Source of the DNA: Stenotrophomonas lactitubi
GTDB lineage: Bacteria; Pseudomonadota; Gammaproteobacteria; Xanthomonadales; Xanthomonadaceae
Assembly (NCBI RefSeq): GCF_002803515.1
Contig: NZ_PHQX01000001.1
Location: forward strand, 248,001 to 312,000
Length of the DNA: 64,000 nt
Direction of reading: 5' to 3'
Part shown: piece by piece, positions 10,696-29,316 of the stretch
Layout of the letters: the number at the start of each line of letters is the position of its first letter
Numbering within the stretch: position 1 is the first letter of the stretch
The notes under the pieces: generated by a model
The model's database searches: none
What the model was told of the DNA's origin: nothing
Seen by the model: only the letters and a program-made list of their open reading frames with translations
Program-made: the position numbers and the translations under genes

Positions 10696-11083
10696 TCGTT
10701 TCAAGCGATCGCGGGTCCCTCGGGTCCCGCGGTCGTGACATTTGAAGGCATCGCCGGCAACCCATCGCCGGTGGTAGCCGTCAAAGACCGCAGGTGCGGT
10801 CGTGGTATGCCGGCGACGGGCACGGAAGCTCGATTTGGCAGGGAGTCGCCGCCGGAGCAGCCACGAACGCTTAATCGATTCCCCGGAATCACCCTGCGTA
10901 GATGGTGCCCTTCTGGAGTTTTTCTGGTTCACGCACGTCTGGGGTTACCCAGGTTGGCCCACTCCAGGTCTAGAACGGCCCACCCCCCGGAACATCATTC
11001 CGATGTTCCCGGCGTCCAGGACGGATGCCGCACAGGACCGCACACGGCAGGAGCCGTAAGCGGAGTTCAATCGGAGGAGTGCA
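10696..11083 (+). promoter_or_regulatory. rplA-rplJ intergenic region with rplJ leader
   Basis: No gene is seen in these 388 bp. A hairpin with arms GATCGCGGG (10707-10715) and CCCGCGGTC (10726-10734) follows rplA. The rest is the long untranslated leader expected upstream of rplJ, where L10 binds to control the rplJL genes; a CTGGGGTTACCCAG inverted repeat lies near 10940. No convincing promoter could be read. The leader role is by analogy and position. Confidence 0.45.
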
Positions 11084-11620
11084 ATGGCTCTCAATCTGTC
11101 CCAGAAGCAAGAAGTAGTCGCGGAGCTGGCAGACATCGCCGCCAAGGCCCACTCCTTGATCGCAGCCGAATACGCTGGCACCACGGTCGCTCAGATGACC
11201 GCGATGCGTAAGCAGGCTCGTGAAACCGGCGTTTTCTTGAAAGTTGTCAAGAACACCCTGGCGTCGCGTGCTGTTGAAGGCACCGAGTTCGCATGTGCAC
11301 AGGACAAGCTCGTTGGTCCGCTGCTGTACGCGTTCTCGCTTGAGGAGCCCGGCGCTGCCGGTCGCCTGATCAAGGATGCCGCCAAGGGCAACGACAAGCT
11401 GCAGGCCAAGGTCGTCGCCATCGGCGGCGAAGTGTTCCCGGCAAGCCATGTCGACGTGTTGGCCTCGCTGCCGACCCGCGACCAGGCCCTGGCAATGCTG
11501 GCACGCGTCCTGACCGAGCCGGTCACGATGTTCGCCCGCGCCATCAAGGCAATCGGCGACAAGCAGAATGGTGGCGACGTCGCCGCCGACGCTGCTGAAC
11601 CGGCCGCCGAGACCGCCTGA
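11084..11620 (+). CDS. rplJ: 50S ribosomal protein L10
   Basis: The 178-aa protein anchors the L7/L12 dimers on the stalk. The N-terminal rRNA-binding part ([19 protein letters not shown]) and [13 protein letters not shown] are typical, and the C-terminal helix ([16 protein letters not shown]) would bind L12. A strong GGAGGAG site precedes the ATG. The tail is alanine-rich. Confidence 0.97.
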   Translation: MALNLSQKQEVVAELADIAAKAHSLIAAEYAGTTVAQMTAMRKQARETGVFLKVVKNTLASRAVEGTEFACAQDKLVGPLLYAFSLEEPGAAGRLIKDAAKGNDKLQAKVVAIGGEVFPASHVDVLASLPTRDQALAMLARVLTEPVTMFARAIKAIGDKQNGGDVAADAAEPAAETA

Positions 11621-11635
11621 GTTTCGACTAATCGT

Positions 11636-11651
11636 GGTTCCTGACGGAACC
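11636..11651 (+). promoter_or_regulatory. Hairpin between rplJ and rplL
   Basis: GGTTCC and GGAACC form a 6-bp stem with a TGAC loop in the short gap before rplL. It lacks a T-run, so it is more likely a processing or spacing element than a terminator. Confidence 0.4.
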
Positions 11652-11683
11652 TCAATCCAGAAAAACATCCAAAGGTAATTATC

Positions 11684-12049
11684 ATGTCCCTTACCAACGA
11701 ACAGATCGTCGACGCCATCGCCGAGAAGTCCCTGATGGAAGTGATGGAGCTGGTCAAGGCCATCGAAGAGAAGTTCGGCGTCTCCGCCGCTGCTCCGGTC
11801 GCCGCTGCTGTGGCTGGCCCGGCTGCCGTCGTTGAAGAGCAGACCGAATTCGTCGTCACCCTGAAGACCGCTGGCGACAAGAAGGTCGAAGTCATCAAGG
11901 CCGTCCGCGCCATCACCGGCCTGGGCCTGAAGGAAGCGAAGGACCTGGCCGAAGCCGGCGGCGTCCTGAAGGACAACGCTTCGAAGGACGAAGCCGAGAA
12001 GATGAAGAAGGACCTGGAAGCTGCTGGCGCGACTGTCGAAGTCAAGTAA
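11684..12049 (+). CDS. rplL: 50S ribosomal protein L7/L12
   Basis: The 121-aa acidic stalk protein, present in several copies per ribosome, recruits translation GTPases. It has the N-terminal dimerisation segment, an alanine/valine-rich hinge at about residues 38-50, and the C-terminal factor-binding domain ([20 protein letters not shown]). AAAGG precedes the start. Confidence 0.98.
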   Translation: MSLTNEQIVDAIAEKSLMEVMELVKAIEEKFGVSAAAPVAAAVAGPAAVVEEQTEFVVTLKTAGDKKVEVIKAVRAITGLGLKEAKDLAEAGGVLKDNASKDEAEKMKKDLEAAGATVEVK

Positions 12050-12375
12050 GCACTTCCATTGCGTCGCCATCGAAATCCGGCGATGCAGCCAAGGCTGGGG
12101 GCGTAAGTCCCCGGCCTTTGGTCGTTGTTGTAGGGCCAGCCAATCGTGGCGCGGTTCTACGGAAATACGGTGAAAAAGCCCAACACGGGCTGCGGTCAAA
12201 CCCTGGTCGGCCAGCGCAAAGCGCGGCGGCGGGGGAGTGGATGCAGACGAGTTGGCAGTTGGAAGTAGCGGGAGAAGGCGTGCTGGTGCCGGCAATACCA
12301 GCGACTTCCAACTGACAATTTCAAGTTCCCTTCGGGTCGTGGGCGCACGACTCGCACAACAAGGTGGAAGACCTC
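12050..12375 (+). promoter_or_regulatory. rplL-rpoB spacer with attenuator-like and RNase III-like hairpins
   Basis: The 326-bp spacer holds no gene. A 10-bp stem AAGGCTGGGG/CCCCGGCCTT (12091-12100 and 12109-12118), followed by a T-rich but interrupted stretch, resembles a partial terminator. Further on, CAGTTGGAAGT (12256-12266) and ACTTCCAACTG (12304-12314) pair perfectly over 11 bp across a 37-nt loop, resembling an RNase III processing hairpin. E. coli has an attenuator and an RNase III site at this same position, which lowers rpoBC relative to rplJL. Confidence 0.6.
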
Positions 12376-16530
<4,155 letters not shown>

Positions 16531-16619
16531 TCCATGCCGGCGCGGCGGTCAACGCCGCCGCGCCGCTGGCAGTCAACTGAAAGCCCATCGACACAGCATT
16601 CCTCCTTCTGGAGAACACC

Positions 16620-20864
<4,245 letters not shown>

Positions 20865-21118
20865 TCGGCGGGTCCGGCTCCGGCCGGACCTCGATCGGGC
20901 AGGGGACGGCCATCGGCCGGTCCCTGCCGGACAAGCATCACGCAGGACCGGTTCCGGCCGGAACTGCACTCGAGGGCACAGGCCGCTGGTCTGTTCGCCT
21001 TCGATGAGGTAGGATGCCGCCCGGCCCAGCGATGGGTCGGACGACAACCTGAACGGGGGGCATGGAGAAGGCTCCCCTGTAACGGCCCAGGATCAGGGCT
21101 GGCTTGGCGTGTGCGCAT
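20865..21118 (+). other. rpoC-rpsL spacer with stacked GC hairpins
   Basis: No gene is seen. Directly after rpoC, GGTCCGG/CCGGACC (20871-20890) forms a hairpin. A second, longer one spans 20898-20928 (GGCAGGGGACGGCC and GGCCGGTCCCTGCC, two mismatches). Neither is followed by a T-run. They may end or slow rpoBC transcription before the str promoter at 21119. Confidence 0.5.
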
Positions 21119-21148
21119 TTGACCGCGTTTTCGCCAGGTTGCTACAAT
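21119..21148 (+). promoter_or_regulatory. str operon promoter
   Basis: TTGACC (-35, 21119-21124) and TACAAT (-10, 21143-21148) are separated by 18 bp, about 90 bp before the rpsL start. It should drive rpsL-rpsG-fusA-tuf. Confidence 0.75.
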
Positions 21149-21158
21149 CGTCTGTCTC

Positions 21159-21218
21159 AGCAGGCCGGTTTTTCGCCTGCTCGCACATATCCGCATTCAT
21201 GGCCGGTTTTTTTCGGCC
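21159..21218 (+). promoter_or_regulatory. rpsL leader with two T-rich-loop hairpins
   Basis: Between promoter and gene, AGCAGGC/GCCTGCT (21159-21181) encloses a loop containing TTTTT. GGCCG/CGGCC (21201-21218) encloses a loop containing TTTTTTT. Both lie in the untranslated leader within 80 nt of the rpsL start. Their role is not known from the sequence. Confidence 0.5.
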
Positions 21219-21238
21219 TCTCTCAGAAGAACATACTG

Positions 21239-21613
21239 ATGGCGACGATCAATCAGCTTGTCCGCAAGCCGCGGCAGGCAACCACTTATAAGAGCGCCTC
21301 GCCGGCTCTCGAAAAGTGCCCCCAGCGCCGTGGCGTCTGCACGCGCGTTTACACCACTACTCCGAAGAAGCCGAACTCGGCGCTTCGCAAGGTTGCCAAG
21401 GTTCGCCTGACCAACCAGGAAGAAGTGATTTCCTACATCGGCGGTGAAGGTCACAACCTGCAGGAACACTCCGTGGTCCTGATCCGTGGCGGTCGCGTCA
21501 AGGATCTGCCGGGTGTGCGTTACCACACCGTTCGTGGTTCGCTCGACGCCTCCGGCGTTGCCAAGCGTCGCCAGGGCCGTTCCAAGTACGGCGCCAAGCG
21601 TCCGAAGAGCTAA
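21239..21613 (+). CDS. rpsL: 30S ribosomal protein S12
   Basis: The 124-aa decoding-centre protein carries [13 protein letters not shown] and [13 protein letters not shown], with the lysines at which streptomycin-resistance changes usually arise intact. The start [10 protein letters not shown] at 21239 matches the family; the reading frame is open further upstream without a credible start. It is the first gene of the str operon. Confidence 0.98.
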   Translation: MATINQLVRKPRQATTYKSASPALEKCPQRRGVCTRVYTTTPKKPNSALRKVAKVRLTNQEEVISYIGGEGHNLQEHSVVLIRGGRVKDLPGVRYHTVRGSLDASGVAKRRQGRSKYGAKRPKS

Positions 21614-21625
21614 GGGAAAGCACAC

Positions 21626-22093
21626 ATGTCTCGTAAAGGTAATACGCCGCAGCGCGCAGTCCTGCCGGATCCGAAGCACGGAAGCGAAACCATCGCCCGT
21701 TTCATCAACATGGTGATGCTGAGCGGCAAGAAGTCGGTCGCTGAAAAGATCGTCTATGGCGCCATGGACGTGATCGGTGAGAAGAACCCGAATTCCGTCG
21801 AGCTGGTTCAGAAGGCTCTGGAAAACGTGGCTCCGTCGGTCGAAGTCAAGTCCCGCCGTGTCGGTGGTGCCACCTATCAGGTGCCGGTCGAAGTGCGCGC
21901 CTCGCGCAAGATGGCCCTGGCCATGCGTTGGCTGATCGACTCCGCGCGCAAGCGTGGTGAGAACACCATGCCGAAGAAGCTGGCCGCTGAACTGATCGAC
22001 GCTGCGGAAAACCGTGGCGGCGCCATCAAGAAGCGCGAAGAAACCCACCGCATGGCCGAAGCCAACAAGGCATTCGCCCACTACCGCTGGTGA
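21626..22093 (+). CDS. rpsG: 30S ribosomal protein S7
   Basis: The 155-aa primary 16S-binding protein of the 30S head includes [18 protein letters not shown] and [17 protein letters not shown]. It follows rpsL by 12 bp. In E. coli S7 represses the str operon. A 9-bp perfect hairpin (GGCAGCACC/GGTGCTGCC, 22120-22142) and a second GCCGCC/GGCGGC hairpin near 22177 lie in the gap before fusA. Confidence 0.98.
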   Translation: MSRKGNTPQRAVLPDPKHGSETIARFINMVMLSGKKSVAEKIVYGAMDVIGEKNPNSVELVQKALENVAPSVEVKSRRVGGATYQVPVEVRASRKMALAMRWLIDSARKRGENTMPKKLAAELIDAAENRGGAIKKREETHRMAEANKAFAHYRW

Positions 22094-22119
22094 GTTTGAC
22101 GGCCTTGTAAAACAGGCAG

Positions 22120-22142
22120 GGCAGCACCATTTCGGTGCTGCC
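22120..22142 (+). other. rpsG-fusA intergenic hairpin
   Basis: GGCAGCACC and GGTGCTGCC form a perfect 9-bp stem with a 5-nt loop. There is no T-run. By position it may take part in translational control or mRNA processing between rpsG and fusA. Confidence 0.5.
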
Positions 22143-22231
22143 TCGCGGCCCCAGAAGGGCTGCGCCAATCCGAAGGCCGCCGAAAGGCGGCGTTCGGCCA
22201 TCCGAAATCCAAGAAATCTGAGAGGCTCCCC

Positions 22232-24373
22232 GTGGCCCGTTCCACTCCCATCGAGCGTTACCGCAATTTCGGCATCATGGCTCACATCGATGCCGGCAAG
22301 ACCACCACGTCCGAGCGCATCCTGTTCTACACCGGCAAGAGCCACAAGATCGGTGAAGTGCATGACGGCGCCGCCACCATGGACTGGATGGAGCAGGAGC
22401 AGGAGCGTGGCATCACGATCCAGTCCGCTGCGACCACCGCGTTCTGGAAGGGCATGGACAAGTCCCTGCCGGAGCACCGCTTCAACATCATCGACACCCC
22501 CGGGCACGTCGACTTCACCATCGAAGTGGAGCGCTCGCTGCGCGTGCTCGACGGTGCCGTCTTCGTGCTGTGTGCCGTCGGTGGCGTGCAGCCGCAGTCG
22601 GAAACCGTGTGGCGCCAGGCCAACCGTTACAAGGTGCCGCGCATCGCGTTCGTCAACAAGATGGACCGCACCGGCGCCAACTTCACCAAGGTTGTCGGCC
22701 AGCTGAAGGCGAAGCTGGGCGCCAAGGCCGTTCCGATGCAGCTGCCGATCGGCGCTGAGGAAGGCTTCAAGGGCGTCGTCGATCTGCTGAAGATGAAGGC
22801 CATCCATTGGGATGAAGCCTCGCAGGGCATGAAGTTCGAGTACAGCGATGTGCCGGCCGACCTGCTGGCTGAAGCGACCGAAGCCCGTACCTTCATGATC
22901 GAAGCGGCTGCCGAAGCCAGCGAAGAGCTGATGGACAAGTACCTGGGCGGCGATGAGCTGACCGAGGCCGAGATCATCGAAGCCCTGCGCGTGCGCACCC
23001 TGGCCACCGACATCGTGCCGATGTACTGCGGCTCGGCGTTCAAGAACAAGGGCGTGCAGGCCATGCTGGACGGCGTGATCCAGCTGCTGCCGTCGCCGAT
23101 CGACGTGCCGGACGTGACCGGTACCGACGTTGACGATGAAACCAAGGAAATGAGCCGCAAGTCTGACGACAAGGCTCCCTTCTCGGCCCTGGCCTTCAAG
23201 ATCATCACCGATCCGTTCGTCGGCGCGCTGACCTTCTTCCGTGTCTACTCGGGCACGTTGAATGCAGGCGACCAGCTGCTGAACTCGGTGAAGGGCAAGA
23301 AGGAGCGCATCGGCCGTATCCTGCAGATGCACTCCAACAACCGCGAAGAAATCAAGGAAGTTCTGGCCGGCGACATCGCCGCTGCCGTGGGCCTGAAGGA
23401 CACCACCACGGGTGACACCCTGTGCTCCATGGATCAGCCGATCATCCTCGAGCGCATGGTGTTCCCGGAGCCGGTCATCTCGATGGCCGTCGAGCCGAAG
23501 ACCAAGTCCGACCAGGAAAAGATGGGTCTGGCACTGGGTCGTCTGGCGCAGGAAGATCCGTCGTTCCGCGTCAAGACCGACGAAGAATCCGGCCAGACCA
23601 TCATCTCGGGCATGGGCGAGCTGCACCTGGACATCATCGTTGACCGCATGAAGCGCGAGTTCAACGTTGAAGCCAACGTCGGCAAGCCGCAGGTGGCGTA
23701 CCGCGAAACGATCACCCTGTCGGACGTGAAGTCGGACTACAAGCACGCCAAGCAGTCCGGTGGTAAGGGTCAGTACGGTCACGTCGTGATCGAGCTGTCG
23801 CCGATCACCGATGCCGATCGTGCAGATCCGAAGATCGCCCCGGGCATCAAGGACGACTTCCTGTTCATCAACGACATCACCGGTGGCGTGATTCCGAAGG
23901 AATTCATCCCGTCGATCGAAAAGGGCCTGCGCGAAACCATCACCAGCGGTCCGCTGGCTGGCTTCCCGGTCGTGGACGTCAAGGTGAAGCTGGTGTTCGG
24001 CTCGTACCACGACGTCGACTCCTCGGAAATGGCGTTCAAGCTCGCTTCCTCGATGGCCTTCAAGGAAGGCTTCCGCAAGGCCAAGCCGGTCCTGCTGGAG
24101 CCGATCATGAAGGTCGAGATCGTGACCCCGGAGGATTACCAGGGTGACGTGATGGGCGACGTCAGCCGTCGTCGCGGCGTTCTGCAGGGTTCTGATACCA
24201 CCGGTGACGGTTCGGCCAGCATCATCAACGCGATGATCCCGCTGGGCGAAATGTTTGGCTACGCGACCTCGCTGCGTTCGCAGACCCAGGGCCGCGCCAC
24301 CTTCACGATGGAATTTGACCACTACGAGCCGGCGCCGAACAACATCGCCGACGAAGTCATGAAGAAGGCCTGA
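22232..24373 (+). CDS. fusA: Elongation factor G
   Basis: The 713-aa translocase GTPase starts at a GTG ([20 protein letters not shown]). It shows the P-loop [24 protein letters not shown] and NKMD, then the domain IV segment [13 protein letters not shown]. Length and start match Xanthomonadaceae EF-G. GAGAGG lies 8 bp upstream of the GTG. tuf copy 2 follows after 51 bp. Confidence 0.98.
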   Translation: MARSTPIERYRNFGIMAHIDAGKTTTSERILFYTGKSHKIGEVHDGAATMDWMEQEQERGITIQSAATTAFWKGMDKSLPEHRFNIIDTPGHVDFTIEVERSLRVLDGAVFVLCAVGGVQPQSETVWRQANRYKVPRIAFVNKMDRTGANFTKVVGQLKAKLGAKAVPMQLPIGAEEGFKGVVDLLKMKAIHWDEASQGMKFEYSDVPADLLAEATEARTFMIEAAAEASEELMDKYLGGDELTEAEIIEALRVRTLATDIVPMYCGSAFKNKGVQAMLDGVIQLLPSPIDVPDVTGTDVDDETKEMSRKSDDKAPFSALAFKIITDPFVGALTFFRVYSGTLNAGDQLLNSVKGKKERIGRILQMHSNNREEIKEVLAGDIAAAVGLKDTTTGDTLCSMDQPIILERMVFPEPVISMAVEPKTKSDQEKMGLALGRLAQEDPSFRVKTDEESGQTIISGMGELHLDIIVDRMKREFNVEANVGKPQVAYRETITLSDVKSDYKHAKQSGGKGQYGHVVIELSPITDADRADPKIAPGIKDDFLFINDITGGVIPKEFIPSIEKGLRETITSGPLAGFPVVDVKVKLVFGSYHDVDSSEMAFKLASSMAFKEGFRKAKPVLLEPIMKVEIVTPEDYQGDVMGDVSRRRGVLQGSDTTGDGSASIINAMIPLGEMFGYATSLRSQTQGRATFTMEFDHYEPAPNNIADEVMKKA

Positions 24374-24424
24374 GCGTAACGCTCAGGTCCTCCAAACCAC
24401 TTACGAACTAAAAGGTAGAAAGAA

Positions 24425-25615
24425 ATGGCAAAGGGTAAGTTCGAGCGCACCAAGCCGCACGTCAACGTCGGCACCATCGGTCACGTCGATCACGGCAAGA
24501 CCACGCTGACCGCCGCACTGACCAAGATCGGTGCCGAGCGCTTCGGTGGCGAGTTCAAGGATTACTCCGCGATCGACGCCGCGCCGGAAGAAAAGGCACG
24601 TGGCATCACGATCTCGACCGCGCACGTCGAATACGAATCCACCGTTCGTCACTACGCCCACGTCGATTGCCCGGGCCATGCTGACTACGTCAAGAACATG
24701 ATCACCGGTGCTGCCCAGATGGACGGCGCGATCCTGGTGTGCTCGGCCGCTGACGGCCCGATGCCGCAGACCCGCGAGCACATCCTGCTGTCGCGTCAGG
24801 TCGGCGTGCCGTACATCGTCGTGTTCCTGAACAAGGCCGACATGGTTGACGATGCCGAGCTGCTGGAACTGGTTGAAATGGAAGTCCGCGAGCTGCTGAG
24901 CAAGTACGACTTCCCGGGCGACGACACCCCGATCATCTCGGGTTCGGCCCGCCTGGCGCTGGAAGGCGACCAGAGCGACATCGGCGTGCCGGCCGTCATC
25001 AAGCTGGTCGAGGCGCTGGACACCTGGATCCCGACCCCGGAGCGTGACGTCGACAAGGCATTCCTGATGCCGGTCGAAGACGTGTTCTCGATCTCGGGCC
25101 GTGGCACCGTGGTCACCGGTCGTATCGAGCGCGGCGTGATCAAGGTCGGCGAAGAAATCGAAATCGTCGGCATCCGTCCGGTGCAGAAGACCACCGTGAC
25201 CGGCGTGGAAATGTTCCGCAAGCTGCTGGACCAGGGTCAGGCAGGCGACAACGCCGGTCTGCTGCTGCGCGGCACCAAGCGTGACGACGTCGAGCGTGGC
25301 CAGGTTCTGGCCAAGCCGGGTTCGATCAAGCCGCACACCAAGTTCGACGCCGAAGTCTACGTGCTGTCGAAGGACGAAGGCGGCCGTCACACCCCGTTCT
25401 TCAAGGGCTACCGTCCGCAGTTCTACTTCCGTACCACCGACATCACCGGTGCGGTCGAGCTGCCGGAAGGCGTCGAGATGGTGATGCCGGGCGACAACAT
25501 CAAGATGGTTGTCACCCTGATCAACCCGGTCGCCATGGACGCCGGCCTGCGCTTCGCGATCCGCGAAGGTGGCCGTACCGTCGGTGCTGGCGTGGTTGCC
25601 ACCATCCTCGAGTAA
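24425..25615 (+). CDS. tuf: Elongation factor Tu, copy 2
   Basis: The 396-aa product is identical to copy 1 except Thr73-Val74 and Thr393. The ribosome site AAAGG lies upstream. This is the str-operon copy (tufA position). A 10-bp hairpin without a T-run (25630-25663) follows. Confidence 0.98.
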   Translation: MAKGKFERTKPHVNVGTIGHVDHGKTTLTAALTKIGAERFGGEFKDYSAIDAAPEEKARGITISTAHVEYESTVRHYAHVDCPGHADYVKNMITGAAQMDGAILVCSAADGPMPQTREHILLSRQVGVPYIVVFLNKADMVDDAELLELVEMEVRELLSKYDFPGDDTPIISGSARLALEGDQSDIGVPAVIKLVEALDTWIPTPERDVDKAFLMPVEDVFSISGRGTVVTGRIERGVIKVGEEIEIVGIRPVQKTTVTGVEMFRKLLDQGQAGDNAGLLLRGTKRDDVERGQVLAKPGSIKPHTKFDAEVYVLSKDEGGRHTPFFKGYRPQFYFRTTDITGAVELPEGVEMVMPGDNIKMVVTLINPVAMDAGLRFAIREGGRTVGAGVVATILE

Positions 25616-25629
25616 TCTGTTAGACTCTG

Positions 25630-25663
25630 CGCCCCGATGTTGCCTGGGTAGGGCATCGGGGCG
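25630..25663 (+). terminator. Hairpin after tuf copy 2
   Basis: CGCCCCGATG (25630-25639) and CATCGGGGCG (25654-25663) pair perfectly over 10 bp. The following bases (TATCAAACGG) are not a T-run, so termination may be partial or Rho-assisted, allowing some read-through from str into S10. Confidence 0.55.
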
Positions 25664-25753
25664 TATCAAACGGGAAAGTAGGCACAGGATGTGCCTTGTG
25701 TTCCCCGGACCAGGAAGGGTCAATGCCATTCAGGCGGCGTCAACAGGAGACTG

Positions 25754-25782
25754 TTGACAGCTGCCTTGCGTGCCATTATGCT
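25754..25782 (+). promoter_or_regulatory. S10 operon promoter
   Basis: A consensus -35 TTGACA (25754-25759), a 17-bp spacer and -10 TATGCT (25777-25782) lie about 170 bp before rpsJ. Confidence 0.8.
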
Positions 25783-25948
25783 TCTCCGTCTGGGCAGGCC
25801 GGTTTCACGGGTCTGCCTATGCTTTTGGGGTCTACGGATTGACCTTGTCGGCCTGCGGGAATGCGGGCCGTCTGTATTCAGGGATTTCATGGGGCAAAGC
25901 AACCCAGAGGCTTTGTCTGTCGCTCTTTTATCGAAGGAACCTACCGCC
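25783..25948 (+). promoter_or_regulatory. S10 operon leader
   Basis: The untranslated leader contains an imperfect GGCAG...CTGCC hairpin shortly after the promoter and an 8-bp stem CGGCCTGC/GCGGGCCG near 25849-25870. In E. coli the S10 leader is the site of L4-mediated attenuation and translational control; whether that mechanism applies here cannot be read from the sequence. Confidence 0.4.
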
Positions 25949-26260
25949 ATGGCGGACCAAAAGATCCGGATCCGGCTGAAAGCGTTCGATCATCGTCTGA
26001 TCGACCGTTCGGCCAGCGAGATCGTTGAGACGGCGAAGCGGACCGGCGCGCAAGTGCGTGGCCCGATCCCGCTGCCGACCAAGATCGAGCGTTACACCAT
26101 CCTCGTCTCCCCGCACGTCGACAAGGACGCGCGTGACCAGTACGAGACCCGCACGCACAAGCGCGTGCTCGATATCGTTGACCCGAATGACAAGACCGTG
26201 GACGCGCTGATGAAGCTCGAACTGGCTGCCGGCGTCGACGTTCAGATCAAGCTGACCTGA
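25949..26260 (+). CDS. rpsJ: 30S ribosomal protein S10
   Basis: The 103-aa protein ([20 protein letters not shown]...) has exactly the usual length and also serves as NusE in antitermination. The start at 25949 was chosen over an in-frame upstream extension because it matches the family N-terminus and follows GAAGG. Confidence 0.98.
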   Translation: MADQKIRIRLKAFDHRLIDRSASEIVETAKRTGAQVRGPIPLPTKIERYTILVSPHVDKDARDQYETRTHKRVLDIVDPNDKTVDALMKLELAAGVDVQIKLT

Positions 26261-26271
26261 GGACTACGACC

Positions 26272-26922
26272 ATGACGAAGAAATATTCGTTGGGCTTCGT
26301 GGGCCGCAAGGCTGGCATGAGCCGCGTGTTCACCGAAGATGGCCGTTCCATCCCGGTGACCCTGATCGAAGCAACCCCCAACCGCATCGCGCAGATCAAG
26401 ACCGTCGAAGCTGACGGCTACAGCGCCGTGCAGGTGACCGTCGGCGCGCGTCGCGCTGCCCTGGTCAACAAGCCGGAAGCCGGCCACTTCGCCAAGGCGA
26501 AGGTGGAAGCGGGTCGTGGCCTGTGGGAATTCCGCGTTGAAGACGCCCAGCTCGGCGATTTCGCCGTTGGTGGCGAAGTCAAGGCGGACATCTTTGAAGT
26601 CGGCCAGATCGTCGACGTCCAGGGTGTCACCAAGGGTAAGGGCTTCCAGGGCACCATCAAGCGCTACAACTTCCGCATGGGTGACGCTACCCACGGCAAC
26701 TCGCTGTCGCATCGCGCGCCGGGTTCGCTGGGTCAGCGCCAGACGCCCGGCCGCGTGTTCCCGGGCAAGAAGATGTCCGGTCACATGGGCTCGGTGCAGC
26801 AGAGCACCCAGAACCTGGAAGTTGTCAAGGTCGACGTCGAACGCGGTCTGATCGCGGTTCGCGGCGCCGTTCCGGGCGCGGCGGGTGGCGACGTGATCGT
26901 CCGTCCGGCGAGCAAGGCATAA
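26272..26922 (+). CDS. rplC: 50S ribosomal protein L3
   Basis: The 216-aa protein starts [20 protein letters not shown]. The tip loop [20 protein letters not shown] reaches the peptidyl-transferase centre and contains the glutamine methylated by PrmB in E. coli. The gap to rpsJ is 11 bp. Confidence 0.98.
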   Translation: MTKKYSLGFVGRKAGMSRVFTEDGRSIPVTLIEATPNRIAQIKTVEADGYSAVQVTVGARRAALVNKPEAGHFAKAKVEAGRGLWEFRVEDAQLGDFAVGGEVKADIFEVGQIVDVQGVTKGKGFQGTIKRYNFRMGDATHGNSLSHRAPGSLGQRQTPGRVFPGKKMSGHMGSVQQSTQNLEVVKVDVERGLIAVRGAVPGAAGGDVIVRPASKA

Positions 26923-26934
26923 GGAGAGATGACG

Positions 26935-27540
26935 ATGGAACTCGTTATCACGGGTAGCAATAACAAGGTCTCGGTCTCCGACGCCGTGTTCGGTCGCGAT
27001 TTCAGCGAAGATCTGGTTCACCAGGTTGTCGTTGCTTACCGCAACGCCGGTCGCGCCGGCACCAAGGCGCAGAAGACTCGCTCCGAAGTGGCAGGTACCA
27101 CCAAGAAGTCGAAGAAGCAGAAGGGCGGCGGCGCGCGTCATGGCGCACTGACGGCTCCGATCTTCGTCGGCGGCGGTGTCACCTTCGCGGCAAAGCCGCG
27201 CAGCTTCGAGCAGAAGGTCAATCGTAAGCAGTACCGTGCCGCCATGTGCGCGATCCTGTCCGAGCTGAACCGTCAGGGCCGTCTGACCATCGTGGAGTCC
27301 TTCGATGTCGAAGCGACCAACACGAAGGCTCTGATCGCCAAGCTGGCCGGCCTGGAAGTGGGCAAGCGCCCGCTGATCGTCACTGAAGAAGCCTCCGAGC
27401 ACCTGTACCTGTCGGCGCGCAACATTCCCTACGTGGAAGTGCGTGACGTCCAGGGCCTGGATCCGGTGTCGCTGGTCGGTGCCGACACGGTCGTCATCAC
27501 CGCTGACGCGGTCAAGAAGGTCGAGGAGTGGCTGGCATGA
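26935..27540 (+). CDS. rplD: 50S ribosomal protein L4
   Basis: The 201-aa exit-tunnel protein is the autoregulator of S10 operons in gammaproteobacteria. Tunnel-loop residues [11 protein letters not shown] are present. ATG 26935 is preferred over ATG 26929 because AAGGAGAG ends only 0-2 nt before the latter but sits 8 nt before the former. The stop overlaps the rplW start. Confidence 0.96.
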   Translation: MELVITGSNNKVSVSDAVFGRDFSEDLVHQVVVAYRNAGRAGTKAQKTRSEVAGTTKKSKKQKGGGARHGALTAPIFVGGGVTFAAKPRSFEQKVNRKQYRAAMCAILSELNRQGRLTIVESFDVEATNTKALIAKLAGLEVGKRPLIVTEEASEHLYLSARNIPYVEVRDVQGLDPVSLVGADTVVITADAVKKVEEWLA

Positions 27541-27836
27541 ACAGCAACGAAAAAATCTTCAGCGTGCTGCTCGCCCCGCGTGTCTCCGAAAAGACCGCGC
27601 GCCTGCAGGAACTCTCCAATCAGTACGTCTTCGAAATTTCGAACGAAGCCACCAAGGCCGATGTAAAGGCCGCGGTTGAGCAGCTGTTCGACGTCAAGGT
27701 CGAAGCAGTCAACGTGGTCAACGTCAAGGGCAAGAACAAGTCCTTCCGTAACCGTGCTGGCCGCCGCGGCGATTGGCGCAAGGCGTACGTTCGCCTGGCC
27801 GACGGCCAGTCGATCGATGTAACGGCCAAGGCCTGA
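27537..27836 (+). CDS. rplW: 50S ribosomal protein L23
   Basis: The 99-aa exit-site protein ([21 protein letters not shown]) docks trigger factor and SRP. Its ATG overlaps the rplD TGA in ATGA, indicating translational coupling. [24 protein letters not shown] is the conserved basic loop, split here as [15 protein letters not shown] and following residues. Confidence 0.97.
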   Translation: MNSNEKIFSVLLAPRVSEKTARLQELSNQYVFEISNEATKADVKAAVEQLFDVKVEAVNVVNVKGKNKSFRNRAGRRGDWRKAYVRLADGQSIDVTAKA

Positions 27837-27846
27837 GGTACATCCC

Positions 27847-28674
27847 ATGCCATTGATGAAATTCAAGCCCACTTCTCCCGGCCGCCGTTCGGCCGTGCGC
27901 GTGGTTACTCCCGACCTGTACAAGGGCGCTCCGCATGCCCCGCTGGTCGAGTCGCAGAGCCGTTCGGGTGGTCGCAACCACCACGGCCGCATCACCGTGC
28001 GTCACGTCGGTGGTGGCCACAAGCAGCACTACCGCCTGATTGACTTCAAGCGCAACAAGCTGGGCATCCCGGCGCGCGTGGAACGCATCGAATACGATCC
28101 GAACCGCACCGCCCACATCGCTCTGCTGTGCTACGTCGACGGCGAGCGCCGCTACATCATCGCCCCGAAGGGTCTGAAGGCTGGTGATCAGGTGATCGCT
28201 GGTTCGGATGCTCCGATCAAGGCGGGCAACACCCTGCCGCTGCGCAACATCCCGGTCGGTACCACCATCCACTGCATCGAGCTGAAGCCGGGCAAGGGCG
28301 CTCAGATCGCCCGCGCTGCAGGTGCTGCCGTGCAGCTGGTTGCTCGTGAAGGCATCTACGCCACCCTGCGCCTGCGCTCGGGTGAAATGCGCAAGGTTCC
28401 GGTTGAGTGCTGCGCAACCATCGGCGAAGTCGGCAACGACGAGCACAGCCTGGAAAAGCTGGGCAAGGCCGGTGCCAAGCGCTGGCGCGGCGTCCGCCCG
28501 ACCGTTCGTGGTGCTGCCATGAACCCGGTTGACCACCCGCACGGTGGTGGTGAGGCGAAGGCCGGCCAGGGTAACCCGCATCCGGTCACCCCGTGGGGTG
28601 TTCCGACCAAGGGTTACAAGACGCGCCATAACAAGCGCACTCAGCAGTTCATCGTCCGCGATCGTAGGGGCTAA
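27847..28674 (+). CDS. rplB: 50S ribosomal protein L2
   Basis: The 275-aa protein is needed for subunit joining and peptidyl transfer. [17 protein letters not shown] residues and the C-terminal [14 protein letters not shown] with its essential histidine are intact. The gap to rplW is 10 bp. Confidence 0.98.
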   Translation: MPLMKFKPTSPGRRSAVRVVTPDLYKGAPHAPLVESQSRSGGRNHHGRITVRHVGGGHKQHYRLIDFKRNKLGIPARVERIEYDPNRTAHIALLCYVDGERRYIIAPKGLKAGDQVIAGSDAPIKAGNTLPLRNIPVGTTIHCIELKPGKGAQIARAAGAAVQLVAREGIYATLRLRSGEMRKVPVECCATIGEVGNDEHSLEKLGKAGAKRWRGVRPTVRGAAMNPVDHPHGGGEAKAGQGNPHPVTPWGVPTKGYKTRHNKRTQQFIVRDRRG

Positions 28675-28680
28675 TCGACC

Positions 28681-28950
28681 ATGGCACGTTCACTCAAGAA
28701 GGGCCCGTTTGTCGATCACCACCTGGTTGCTAAGGTGGCTGCCGCTGCGGGTAGCAAGCGTCCGATCAAGACCTGGTCGCGTCGTTCGATGATCCTGCCT
28801 GACATGGTAGGCGTCACCATTGCCGTGCATAACGGCAAGAACCACATCCCGGTTCTCGTCAACGAGAACATGGTCGGCCACAAGCTCGGCGAATTTGCCA
28901 TCACCCGGACCTTCAAGGGTCACGGTGGTGACAAGAAGTCGGGCAAGTAA
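28681..28950 (+). CDS. rpsS: 30S ribosomal protein S19
   Basis: The 89-aa 30S head protein starts [15 protein letters not shown] and contains the conserved [16 protein letters not shown]. It lies 6 bp after rplB. Confidence 0.98.
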   Translation: MARSLKKGPFVDHHLVAKVAAAAGSKRPIKTWSRRSMILPDMVGVTIAVHNGKNHIPVLVNENMVGHKLGEFAITRTFKGHGGDKKSGK

Positions 28951-28962
28951 GGAGAGATGACA

Positions 28963-29298
28963 ATGGAAGCGAAAGCCATCCTGCGCACCGCGCGCATCTC
29001 CCCGCAGAAGGCACGTCTGGTCGCTGACCAGGTGCGCGGTCTGCCGGCCGAGCGTGCCGTCAACCTGCTGAAGTTCTCGGACAAGAAGGCTGCCCACCTG
29101 ATCAAGAAGGTGGTGGAGTCGGCTATTGCAAATGCCGAGAACAACCAGGGCGCCGACGTCGACGAGCTGAAGGTTCAGACCATCATGGTAGATGAAGGTC
29201 CGACCCTGAAGCGTTTCATGGCGCGGGCGAAAGGCCGCGGTACCCGCATCCTCAAGCGCACCAGCCACATCACTGTGGTTGTTGGCGCCGCCAAGTAA
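28963..29298 (+). CDS. rplV: 50S ribosomal protein L22
   Basis: The 111-aa protein lines the exit tunnel. The beta-hairpin region [18 protein letters not shown] is intact, where macrolide-resistance changes occur in other species. ATG 28963 is chosen over ATG 28957 because AAGGAGAG lies at proper distance only from the former; the same spacing argument applies to rplD. Confidence 0.96.
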   Translation: MEAKAILRTARISPQKARLVADQVRGLPAERAVNLLKFSDKKAAHLIKKVVESAIANAENNQGADVDELKVQTIMVDEGPTLKRFMARAKGRGTRILKRTSHITVVVGAAK

Positions 29299-29316
29299 GC
29301 GGATAAGGAAAAGACC

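Noticed and set aside
12364..12375. A GTG start for rpoB 12 bp upstream of the chosen ATG
   Set aside because: It lies inside the AAGGTGG ribosome site and adds residues not seen in the family.
24425..25615. The second tuf as an assembly duplicate
   Set aside because: It has different flanks (fusA on one side, a hairpin and the S10 promoter on the other), three residue differences and scattered synonymous differences. Two tuf genes are normal in this group.
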